A DNA stretch of 64,000 nucleotides from assembly GCA_028583405.1 (NCBI GenBank), contig CM053258.1:6646698-6710697 (forward strand). The letters are read 5' to 3'. This DNA comes from Pogonophryne albipinna. Taxonomy: Eukaryota; Chordata; Actinopteri; Perciformes; Artedidraconidae. Each line of letters starts with the position of its first letter. Position 1 is the first letter of the stretch. The notes below the pieces were generated by a model. That model saw only the letters and a program-made list of their open reading frames with translations. It was not told the DNA's origin and did no database searches. The translations under genes were made by a program, and so were the position numbers. Below are positions 11,336 to 22,300 of the stretch, piece by piece.

Positions 11336-11427
11336 CCACTCTATTACTATGAAGTAATAAGTACAGTACTTGAGTAAATCTACGTAATTACTTTACATCA
11401 CTGAATTAAGCCATAGGCCTACCTCAC

Positions 11428-11646
11428 CTCAACAGCTGCTTTAGCAACCTCTACTTCCAGTTGGGAATCGTGCACTCGCTCTCTGCCTATACCATTTTGG
11501 GTACAAAAGCGACGGATGTTTGTTTGGGAGAACCCTTTTGTTAAGCCACATTCATACTGGAGATGATCGGATATATTTTGATCAGTATAACCATCTTTTA
11601 TCATACTTTGTATAACTTCTCTGTAGGCCAACAAACTGGACTCCAT
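11428..11646 (-). CDS. Helix-turn-helix-like first exon, gene incomplete
   Basis: The exon starts with ATG at 11646, encodes 73 residues and ends in phase 0 at a GAG|GTGAGG splice donor (11427). The first half, with DGYTDQNISDHLQ and GFSQTNIRRFC, looks like a helix-turn-helix DNA-binding unit of the kind found at the start of transposases and integrases; that assignment rests on pattern only. Following exons should lie below 11428, but the next 1.2 kb holds a small repeat element and no recognisable coding exon. The gene is therefore truncated, or continues in exons I cannot see. It is divergent from the six-exon gene starting at 11841, with 194 bp between the two start codons. I cannot name the family. 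Confidence 0.5.
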
Positions 11647-11840
11647 TATTATTAATAAGGAGGGTGACTATATTTCCCGTGATCAAACTTTCCAGTCATG
11701 CGCACAGCAGTCCTGATGTAAATTGATGGGGCATTTACGGCACCACGCCGTAAATGCACCCTGTGTAATGCACACATTACCGCCAAGAACGACTTGTCGG
11801 ACACGGCGATAGCAATATATTGTTAACAATAAAAACGGAG
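11647..11840. promoter_or_regulatory. Candidate bidirectional promoter
   Basis: These 194 bp separate two divergent start codons, so 5' UTRs and promoter for both genes must be here unless upstream non-coding exons exist. A perfect inverted repeat lies at 11731-11757, with arms GCATTTACGGC and GCCGTAAATGC around ACCAC. ATTTCCCGTGATC lies close to the minus-strand start. No TATA box is clearly placed. Confidence 0.4.
11731..11757. promoter_or_regulatory. Perfect 11 bp inverted repeat, operator-like
   Basis: The arms are GCATTTACGGC and its exact complement, separated by 5 bp. The site is 84 bp from both start codons (11646 minus, 11841 plus), almost the midpoint. It could be a dimer-binding site or the remains of a transposon end. 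Confidence 0.45.
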
Positions 11841-14432
11841 ATGGAGTCATACTTTCTTTTCAGAGGCAGCCAGCGAGTTACTCTTAAAATAGACGACATG
11901 CGCGTCGACAGAATCAGCCGCATTTTTCAGGTATTTTTAAGAGATCCGTGATTAATTATTGATTGAACAGGCACATGGTGTGTAAACGTGTAACAAGCTA
12001 ACCTTGTTTCAATAGCAATAAAGCTACGAGTCATCTGGACGAGAGAGTCAGTTAATCATTCAATTTAAAAACAAAACAATATTTAGATATCACATTGTAA
12101 ATGGGGAAGGATATTATTAAGATATTATCGGATTGTATCCTTAATTTGACGCACAAAATAGACATGGCATGAAAATATGTGAAAAGATTCAATGATAATT
12201 ATTTTATATGAACTGTTTTGCACAAATAACTGCATAACTATAATTGAACTTTTCAGAAGCGAAGCAAGAAGAAACTTCAACAACTTAAAAACAGCGTTTA
12301 CTTGGTGACAGCCCTGAGACAATTTAGTCGTACAGTCCAGCAAGACATTTATTTATAAACTATATCAGTGACATTTAGATTTATACTGAGGTCTGATATA
12401 GGCATACAAATAATCTTGAGGATTAACTACTAACTGCATGTTTTTTTTAATACAATTAATAAACCACTACCACCATTGAAGAAATGACACAGAGGAAGAA
12501 ATTATGCAAGGACACACATGGAAAGACAAAGAAGTGATTGTTTAAAAGGAAATAGTGAAATATATATAACCTGTTATTTTCTTTTAGGTCAACGCAGGTA
12601 GCCTTTTCATCACTGATGCCGCCAACGTTGCGGTTTTTCCATTGGATAGTGGGTGTTTCTGCTCCCTGGACCTCTCTGATCACGGTCATTATGAGGTTCA
12701 TGGGGAAAAACCTGGGGAGACTCAAAGGACCCAGACAGAGCCAGCTGAGTCACGGCCGTTTGCTTTTCGTCATAGTCAGCCAATGTCTACTGCAAACATG
12801 AGTCAGTTGACTAGATCAATTAGCACCCCTCGGTCATTTCAAAGGTAATGAGATGCCCATTTCATACGTTGGCATGCTTTAGAATGTTACGTTTTAGTCC
12901 ATGTTGCTAACTAAATGTGTGTCACTGTTCTTTTTACATTACAGGTCAATACATGTGTCAGAAATAATGGATGGAAAGATTGTTTCTACAAGGGTGGTCA
13001 TGATCAGATTTGTTGAATCAGAGGCAAGCGTTCAACTGATCACAGGAAAAGTGAATGTGGCCATGGGAGACAGTGAGGAGTACATCCTTACAGACACCGT
13101 TGGGAATGAAATCGTTGAGTCTGAAGGGACAATTGGTAAATATAATTATTCTATATTTCATTTTCATTTGTGCAAAAGATAAGGGTCTGAAAGTGCTATC
13201 AGTACAACAATGTGCCCCTTTTAACATTTTATTTTCACGTGTCTTTATTCTTTATTTCTCTCATAAAGGGTCTTTGTACTGGAAGCCGAATGCAAGAAAG
13301 ATCCATGCTGTGGAGAGCTCTGCTTTCAGGCAATGGCGTCGAAGAGGCTCAAGAAGCAGGTGTGGTTGGATAACAAAACTGATTTTGTCTGGAGAAGGTT
13401 TGAACTGGTCTATCAATAGGGGAAATAATTTAATGTGTAAAGAAGGGCTAGCACTCAAACTGAAGGGTCACGATATGCAGCATTTCACTTTATTTTACTC
13501 GATAACAACAGACTGGCAAAACCCTCTCATTATTTGAAAAAGGCTGCTTTCTGGCCATTTAGCATTTTTGCAGCTCAAGGGCTATATACGTTTGCCATCT
13601 GGGGCAGACATGCATAAGCATGGGCTTCACTGTAGCACACCTCAGTACTCTGTGGGTCAGCACATGGTATGAAGAGTCACAGTCAACATGCGTTCTACAA
13701 TCAGCATTTATAAACAATATCCTTTAAATGTAATTTCAAGAAATGAAATGTTTCCACATGCTCTTGTTTATTTAGCATCATCTAATTTGCCATGGAATAC
13801 ATAACTTTCTTTTATCTCTAATAAAATGAAGAAAAAATCTTAAATGACTGCTAATACTTAAACTATTTTCAAAATGTGACAAAAACAGAAATGAGCTATC
13901 TGAAGTCCACACACTGAGCAACAAGGTGGAGGAACTGCTGGATGCATCCCAAGGCCTGGAAGAAGTCACCAGGAAGATTTCTGACATAGTGGCAGCCAGC
14001 CAGGACTTGGTAGTACCAAGGCCAGAAGTCAAACAGGCATTTAGCTGTTTGATCTGCAGAGGTATTGTTTTCATTTTACAAACGGTATTTAAAAAATAAA
14101 ACGTATAGGTGCCAGATTTTAAGTTAATCTTTTCAAATCTATTTCTGAACAGTATCTTTCTCAGTTTGAGTGCATGCTTCAGAAATACAGTCCATGACAT
14201 CAATCAGTAACTATCAGCATATCTTTAAAAACCTGTCTTTTTTCTTTTTAAAGACACAATGACTGGACCCATGTTTTCCTCCTGCTGCCGAAGCATCGTG
14301 GGATGCAGGCTCTGTGTGGAGGAGTGGAGGATAACATCTCCCCAATGCCTTAAGTGCAAGGATCAGGAGCCAGTGTATACCCAGGTTGCTGGACTGTCTG
14401 CAGCACTGGATGCTTTAAGGGCCCTATCCTAA
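11841..14432 (+). CDS. Six-exon gene: coiled coil plus RING-like Cys module, 326 aa
   Basis: Coding exons are 11841-11930, 12588-12844, 12945-13135, 13269-13359, 13889-14061 and 14254-14432. All have GT/AG borders and the phases join without a break to a TAA stop, 981 nt in total. Residues 1-60 look like a small beta-rich fold. Residues 211-255 form a likely coiled coil. Residues 261-302 hold paired cysteines: C263-x2-C266, C278-C279, C285-x2-C288 and C299-x2-C302. This is a RING-type spacing, but the usual zinc-binding histidine is missing, so E3 ligase activity is only a guess. An AATAAA at 14588 fits the 3' end. The gene is divergent from a helix-turn-helix exon at 11646 and borders a repeat nest, so it may be an accessory gene of a DNA transposon or derived from one. 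A host gene is the alternative. I do not recognise the family. Confidence 0.72.
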
Positions 14433-14587
14433 AGTAGACAGCAGTTCAGTCGTTTATTGTTAAGTTTATTGTTTATTGTTATGTGGTGTGTGTTCAAATT
14501 CCAGGTTCCATGATATCATCATACAGAAAAGTATTGTTGTAGTTTTCTTTAGCTGTATGACTTGTTAATTGTTCATCTGCAATGTTT

Positions 14588-14593
14588 AATAAA
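14588..14593 (+). terminator. Poly(A) signal of the RING-like gene
   Basis: An AATAAA lies 156 bp after the TAA stop of the six-exon gene and is followed by a GT-rich stretch (GTTTGAATGTGTGTCC). Confidence 0.6.
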
Positions 14594-14739
14594 TGGAAAA
14601 TTGTTTGAATGTGTGTCCATGGTATGTTTAATTATGTTTCTAAACACAGGCAAATAGCTGCATACGTAAGGCAATACAATCAAACACTATTATGTTATCA
14701 TCCACGCACCAACAGAACATTTGGAAATCAACCATTAAT

Positions 14740-15400
14740 CAGAGGTTGTCGAAGTAATCAGATCTTGTACTTGAGTAAAAGTAGAAGTACTCAGATCTTG
14801 TACTTGAGTAAAAGTAGAAGTACTCAGATCTTGTACTTGAGTAAAAGTAGAAGTACTCAGATCTTGTACTTGAGTAAAAGTAGAAGTACTCAGATCTTGT
14901 ACTTGAGTAAAAGTAGAAGTACTCAGGTCTTGTACTTGAGTAAAAGTAGAAGTACTCAGATCTTGTACTTGAGTAAAAGTAGAAGTACTCAGATCTTGTA
15001 CTAGAGTAAAAGTAGAAGTACCAGAGTGTAGGAATACTCTGTTACAGTAAAAGTCCTGCATTCAAAATGTTCCTCAAGTAAAAGTAGAAAAGTATTCTCA
15101 TCAAAATATAGTGAAAGTAGCGACAGTAAAAGTAGTCATTGTGCAGATTGGTCCATTTCAGAATAATATATATGATGTGTTTTATAATGATTGATCATTA
15201 AAGTGTTCTCAAAGCTGGTAAAGGTGCAGCTAGTTTGAATGACTTTGTATACTGCAGGGTAGCTTGTGAATTTACTCCAGGTGGAACTAAAGTCTGATTC
15301 AACACTTGATTATATTTCACATAATTCATCCACATCTGTGAAGTAACTAAAGGTTATACATACATATAGTGGAGTAAAAGTGGCTACGCTTTAAACTCTA
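14740..15400 (-). mobile_element. AGTACT-rich non-autonomous element, copy A (inverted)
   Basis: The left end CAGAGGTTGTCGAAGTAATC is the counterpart of the right end of copy B at 16530-17521. A block near 15325-15350 (TATTTCACATAATTCATCC, CTGTGAAGTAACTAA) matches the reverse complement of copy B near 16700-16740. The two copies are inverted and flank the SLC35A1 promoter and first exon. The opposite end of copy A is lost or diverged. Confidence 0.55.
14757..15023. repeat. 33 bp minisatellite, 8 units
   Basis: Eight near-identical units of 33 bp contain ATCTTGTACTTGAGTAAAAG and TAGAAGTACTCAG. Only a few substitutions are seen (for example CAGGTC at about 14926), so expansion is recent. Because 33 is divisible by 3, long frames run through both strands; these are not genes. 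There are no spacers, so this is not a CRISPR array. Confidence 0.9.
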
Positions 15401-15410
15401 GAATATAGTT

Positions 15411-15441
<31 letters not shown>

Positions 15442-16079
15442 TCGAGATAGAAAGACATCGAGACAGACATATACATAGAAAGACAGACATACGAACAGAC
15501 TGTCTTCTGTACTTGTATGTATGAATATAATAATATATGTATATTTGTAACGCAGTCTAAAGGCAAAGACGTAGAACCTTTATTTTGAAAAGTACAGCGC
15601 AAGCATAGGGCACACTAGCCAATCAGAAGCAAGGAGGCGCTGGAGCCACACCCACTTATGGAAACGAAACATTGAGTGGTATACTTGTTTTAACAGTAAG
15701 AACAGAAAAACGAAAAAACGAGCTGAATTTCCGTTTTTTCGTTTTGGGGCAAAATTGAAAAACAAAAAAACGACCCGTTTCTGCTTTTTCTTTTGTTTCA
15801 ATTAGAACGAAAAAACAAACGGTTAAAACGTACCTTCGTCTTTTTTTATACATCTATTTTATCTTTTGGAAAATTGAACATTCACAAGAAGAAATGGACT
15901 ACTTTTAGATTTCCAGACTCCAGATTTTACATTACAACAATATGGCACTTTAGAAAATGCTGTCAATGAATCAATAATTTAGTTGAAATGTTAGCTTTTG
16001 TATTCATCACTAATTTATTCATATGTATTTCTTTATAGTTAATTTATAAAATGTTTGAAATTTTAAAAAAGTAATTCCG
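15401..16079. other. Intergenic; CAGA microsatellite and A-rich hairpins
   Basis: A CAGA repeat occupies about 15411-15440, with diverged units to 15500. At 15690-15815 the words GAAAAAACGA and its complement TCGTTTTTTC recur and could fold on themselves. No gene is visible. Confidence 0.5.
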
Positions 16080-16309
16080 CGACACAAAAACAAACGCACC
16101 CTCCGTTCGTCCTTCGCTAAGCATTCTGGGAAATGAAGGCAATAAGTCGTCAAACAGGAAAAACTGAACTACTCTTATCTAATGATGTGTAGCTCGTCGG
16201 GCAGCATTCCTAAACCCATTCAGGATATCTTTATAACTTTTGATGGCATGTGAAGTCAGTCGGGAACTCGAGTTGCTAACCTCCCGGACTGACACGAAAC
16301 AGCGCAGCG
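16080..16309 (+). promoter_or_regulatory. SLC35A1 promoter and 5' UTR
   Basis: The region just upstream of the SLC35A1 start is richer in CpG than its surroundings. At about 16123-16137, GCATTCTGGGAAATGAAGG resembles the reverse complement of the ZNF143/THAP11 motif (ACTACAATTCCCAGAATGC) common at housekeeping promoters. There is no TATA box. Confidence 0.45.
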
Positions 16310-19300
16310 ATGGCTGTCGGTGAGTAGAAACGGTTCATAATACAAGCTAGCATGATAGGCTAATGCTAGCTGTTAACAGGAACGTTTGTCCTCTAAATTG
16401 AGTATAAACATAAACAAAGAAGTGAAACTGCCAGCCGGGGAATACTTGTCACTTATCGTGTGATTCGGTTTTTGCTAACACTTGTGTTGAGTGATAAATA
16501 ACTGTATGAAAATGACTGTTAGCTACATGCAGTGGTGTCAAGTAACTAAGTAGATGTACTCAAGTACTGTACTATTTTTGAGACACTAGTACTTTACTTG
16601 AGTATTTAAATTGTTTCCTGCTTTGTTCTTCTACCCCACAATCCATAGGTAAATCATAAATCGTAAATCATGTATGTAAATCACTACAAGCACTTAATAT
16701 CTGTAGTTACTTCACAGATTTGGATTAATGATGTGAAATATATTTACCTTTGGTAAACTCATTAATGCAGCAATAATTATCATGAACACATATTACATTC
16801 CTGTTTGTCATCTTGCAATTGTCATCTTGCAAATAAGTATATTTATATAAATAGTTATCCACGCAATAAACTGTATTTAATTTTGTCTTAATTTATATTA
16901 TTTTATTTCATATTCTGTTCTTGTACATATCATATTCTACTTACATGTATACATACTTTTTGCACTACTTTTTATTTTGTATTTTATTATATATGTTGGA
17001 TTGTTGGAGAAGCTCAGTTCATAAGATTTTCATTGCCATTTCTACACTGTAGCTTTGTGCACATGACAATAAAACCTTTGAATCTTGAATTTTGAATTAG
17101 AATATAATATATTATTCTTAAATGGGCCAATCTGCATAATGAGTACTTTTACTTTTAGTACTTTAAGTATATTTTGATGCCGATACTGTTGTACTTTACT
17201 TGAGTAACATTTGCAAAACCAGGACTTTTACTTAACATAATATGTTCTTGTTAGTTTGACAAACTAATTTATTATTTTTGAGATATGATATCATTATACT
17301 TAGAACGTTTGTCATTCATTTGAGATATAAGGTCATAACAAGGCCCAGATTTAATTTATAAATGTTATTTTCAGGGGCTTCCATAGTTATTATCTGAAGA
17401 AATATTGTTTTAACTTCACAATACCTGTTTAACACAGAAGAAAAAACAAACAGTCACAGAGTATTCCTGGATTCAGGTACGTTTACTTAAGTACAATATA
17501 TGAGTACTTATTCCACCTCTGATTGTTACCCTCAGAAAATGTGAGCGCGATCTTCAAGATGTACTGCCTGACGGTGATGACCATGGTGGCGGCCACGTAC
17601 ACAGTGGCCCTGCGGTACACCAGGACCATCTCAACGGGCGATATGTACTACGCTACAACCGCAGTGTGCCTCGCTGAGGTCATTAAACTGGTACTGAGTC
17701 TGGGGATGCTGACAAAGTAAGTGTCACATACTACACATTTTACAACAGGAGTGGTGATACTTGGAAAAAATACTCTGAAAATGAAGAAAAATTATTTTTA
17801 CAATTCTCTTCAAAGTAAAAAAAAAAAGGGGAATTATAACAACATCTCTCTCAATAACTCATCATGAAGGTAGATAGATGACAGGGAAAGGTGTTGTAAA
17901 ACACAGCACCGATCACCCATTCTAGCCATGTCTCATATCCCTCTATTTCACTTCCTGTTTCAAAAGGGCTGATTTGGGGTATAAAGCTTTAAAAAAGTAA
18001 AAATTGATACAAATTAAAAAAGGAGGGGGCTGAGCTCATGCGGGACCCGGCAGCTACTGTCTAAACTAAATACTGCGGTGATGAAACGCCATATCATGGA
18101 TTATCAAGGATTCTTTCTGAAACAGTATGGAGCTCAAAGGCTTTCTCTCTTGCCGGTTATACCACAAGGTGAGTTCCTTTTTACTTCCTGCTTCTTCACA
18201 CACATGCTCTCCAGTACAGGTTAGCTCTGAGTGTTAGCGATGCTAATGTAAACACGGACCATATTACGTCCATAACAGTCGGGCATTGTTTCTGATAGCA
18301 ACTTTCTGATAGTGCCGTGGGTCCACATTTCCGATATTACGTCATATCGGACGCAAATCTGGATCAGCTCCGTTGTTCCCCCGTTTTTAGAGATTTGGGT
18401 ACGGAGGAAAAGAGAGAGGGTTTTATTTTCTGACGCTGCGTGAGTTCCCCGACACACCGGGGACACATCTTTATGTATAAAAGACATCAAAAAGTGCATT
18501 TCGCATGATAGGTCCCCTTTAAGGTAAAATCTGACCAAACAGGGGCCATGATGTATTCCCCTAAATTGTTAGTATTGTAAGTATTTAAAAAAACTGATAT
18601 AAGTTAGTGAGTCGGCTACAGACAAGCACACCTATGATAAATGTTGAATATCATAGGACATTATGTCAAAAGTTCACAGCTGATGTTATTGTCCATGTAT
18701 TAGTTAATATCATGTAAACTAACATGCTAGAGTTATCTAACATATCATAGTGGCATGTAACTGACGTCATGTATTTGTGATGAACCATTTTGAGACATAT
18801 TTAGTTCAGGTGCTGAGCTGCCTAACTGGTTTGTACAAGAATGACTGGTGAGTCCTCTGTGATTATAAAAGGAATTCAAGAACAGTGATTCCACGACTTC
18901 TGAGGTGTAATAGATCTGTTTCAAAGAATAATCAAATGCATTTAAACTTTACATTTATACTTCTTCATCAGTCTGTTTTTATGTCCCCTTTCCCAGAGAA
19001 ACGGGAAGTTTTCCCAGACTGAAGAGCGCTTTAATGGAACATGTATTCTGCAGCCCCAAAGAGCTGCTGAAGCTGAGCGTGCCATCCGTAGTGTACGCGA
19101 TTCAGAACAACATGGCCTTTCTTGCCTTGAGCAACCTCGATGCTGCAGTTTATCAGGTATGAATTTAATCCTTTCTTTAATGAGGAATGTACAAATCAGT
19201 GTTTCCCACACATGGGCGGGCCATCCAACTGAGATCAGGACTCAGAGAGACACGAGGAGAGCTGGAGCTTTGATGGCAAACACTGACGGTTTATTTGGAG

Positions 19301-22300
19301 CTTCGGCCGGAAAATTCACAAAACATGTCACGGGCCACGGGTTGACCACACGGTTGAGATGCCACAATCAATTCTGAAGAACTCTACCCCAGACCCGTGT
19401 ATTTAGCTAGTTCAGAGAGAAGAATCAACATTGCACTAAATGGGCTGGCTCCGGCCTATATAGCTGAACTCCTCCAGCGCTACACCCCAGCCAGAGCTTT
19501 AAGGTCTGCTGACCAGCTGCTGCTGATAGTGCCCAAGACCAGGCTCAAAACCCGAGGGCACCGAGCCTTCGCAGCAGCTGGCCCCAGACTCTGGAACACT
19601 CTGCCCCTCCATGTGAGGTCGGCCCAGACCCTAGGGGTTTTTAAATCTACTCTTAAAACACACTTCTTCTCCCTGGCCTTTTAGTCAGAGCGGAGCACGA
19701 CTCCTGACTTTTCCCTGTGTTTTTTATATATCTGTTGTAGTTTATTGTCTTTTATTATGAATGTAGTAATGTGTTTTTAAGTGATTGTAGTATTTATTAC
19801 ATGTACAGCACTTTGGCCCGACCAAAAATCGCTTTTAAATGTGCTTTATAAATAAACTTTGATTTGATTGTGCACAACAAGATATAACCATAACACCTCT
19901 ATCAGCTAACGCCAACAGGCAGGAACAGGGAGACAAAACACTGAGAGCACAGCAGCCAAAGTTACAGGTGCGTGTGCTGCTCAGTCAGGACAGTATGAAC
20001 TGATCAACTGGGTCAAAGTTATGGGCCTTGGGAATCAGAGCATTTTTTCATTTTTAATCCCTCGGAGGAAGCGACAGCATCTGCAATCGATTAACTAGCA
20101 GCTGCACGTCATTGCAGAGGAGCTGAGGGAGATATTGCAATTTAATCAGAGAAAAGCACCAGTTAATGTTTTGTTTCTGCTTGATTACAAACAATGTTGA
20201 TACACTTGTTGGTGCTGAAAAGGTTAAGCTTGCAACCCCATTTGGCCTGTGTTTTTCATAGGATTCAAACACATAAAGCCCATTACAGAAACTTTCCTTA
20301 AATGTGAGGTTTGTAGAGAAAGAAGTGTAATATGGTTATAATATCCAAGTATGTGCATAGCTGCCGTATTAGTGTGTTGCTGAACAGGAACTCACCCCCC
20401 CTTCCCTCAATAAATATGTTTAAAAAAAATCCATAGTTAATCATTTTTAGAACTAACTTGTGTGTTCCTGTGTAGGTGACCTATCAGCTGAAGATCCCGT
20501 GCACGGCCCTGTGCATGGTCCTCATGCTGAACCGCTCTCTCAACCGCCTGCAGTGGTTCTCCGTCTTCATGCTCTGCGGGGGCGTCTCACTCGTCCAATG
20601 GAAGCCTGGAGAGGCCACTAAAGTTCAGGTGGGTGGGGGGCTCAAAGTCAACTTTATTGTCAATCTTCCAGTTTGTGTGTACAGACAGAGAGATCGAAAT
20701 ACCGTTTCCCACAATCCCGAATATAAAATATGTGCAAATATGTACACACAGTCAAAGACACATTTTTACATGTGCACACATTAAGACCTAAATAAAAACA
20801 ACAATCAATATATACAAAATAACAGTCACTTCAATATTTTGAGAATGTACATTAGTGCAAGATTGTCCATAGCAGCGTAAAAAGTGTCTGTAATTAAACT
20901 CCATGACATTTATGAGAGGGACTGCTCGAAAGTAGGATATTTGGGATATCCGTCGTAGCCAGGGTTTACGATCAGTCTTTGTGTGATTTGTACTGAGGAA
21001 CAAATATCACATCACCGACGGGTGAAAAATAGTGTTTTGGTAACACTGGGTGTTCAGGTAACACTTAAAGACTTTGTTATGGAACGCAAAGCAGAGTAGG
21101 GGGCTAGTACACCCTCCCGAGGGTCCGATTGTGGATGTCATGCGAGCAAAACATGGTGAAAACAGTCTGTCTAAATTATAAATCTGGACGGAAATGTTCG
21201 GATTTCCAAAGGGAGGTTCTTTGAGTAAATTAAAAATCAAGAACCTAAAGAATTGAACTATTCATATCTTAGACTGCACTGTAACTTTTATCTTTTAATG
21301 TTTATTTTATTAGCTTTTCTTTTTAATGACTGATTTTAAATGCCATTTTCTTAATGTCTTTCATTTTTTGTTTTTCTTTTAACGTTTCTTTTATTATCTT
21401 TTACTGTTTTTAAATGCCTTTGTCTGAATGTCTTTCATTTTTGTAAAGCACCTTGAATTGCCTGGTGCTGAAAGGTGCTATATAAATAAACTTGCCTTGG
21501 TGCTGTTTAAGTTACAATTTAAATTATACAACCATACTGGTGTCTCTTTTTTAAAACGTTGTGTCTAATACAACATGTAACAACACAAGACAAATGAAAT
21601 AAGGATAACTAAGAAAGTTTGACACTAAAATAAAAAGAGAGAAAACAGAAGAGACTTATTAATAATAACTTTAGCTAGGCAATAACATGAAATTACTTTA
21701 TATATAATTATTTGAGCACATCTCTTATTTTTTATAATTGAGTTAGACTGAAAGTACTTCATTAATCCCACCCTGAAAGTTGAACATTATTATATATTTT
21801 GATAACTGTGACTCATGCCGTCATGGATTGTGGTTTTTATTGGCTGGTTCTACTGAAATTGCAGGTAGTAATTTACCTCCTGCCTGTGGTCTCATGTCTT
21901 TGTTTTTCAGGTGGAGCAAAATCCTTTTGTTGGGTTTGTCGCCATCGCCATTGCTGTCCTTTGTTCGGGATTTGCAGGTAAAACTGTCAAAGGATTCTGT
22001 GGAAATTGCTTGTGGTCCTTTTACCTAATTATATCCAATATTTATTTAGCTACCACACTAAATACAAATGCTAAAACACTGCCAAAATGAACACCTGCTG
22101 CTGTCCTGAAATATTTCTTTCCTCAGGTGTTGCTAAAATGGAATGGCTGTCATTGAGGTTTCAGATATGTCGTCTTGTCTTACCGTAATTCGAGATTTTT
22201 GAGTATTCACTTGTAGTTTTGTGTCCCTTTCTGCTAAAGGCGTGTACTTTGAGAAGGTGTTAAAGAGCTCCGATACTTCCCTGTGGGTGAGAAACATCCA

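Noticed and set aside
12245..12355. Possible extra exon of the RING-like gene after TTTTCAG at 12256
   Set aside because: It would end in a stop without a donor; exon 1 joins exon 2 in phase without it.
13055..13537. 160-codon frame overlapping exons 3-4 of the RING-like gene
   Set aside because: It is in another frame and reads through an intron; the spliced model has consistent phases and better protein features.
14757..15023. Possible CRISPR array
   Set aside because: The 33 bp units are contiguous without unique spacers, and the genome is vertebrate.
14609..15061. Frames of 108-131 codons across the minisatellite
   Set aside because: They arise because 33 is a multiple of 3; the repeated peptide is low complexity and found on both strands.
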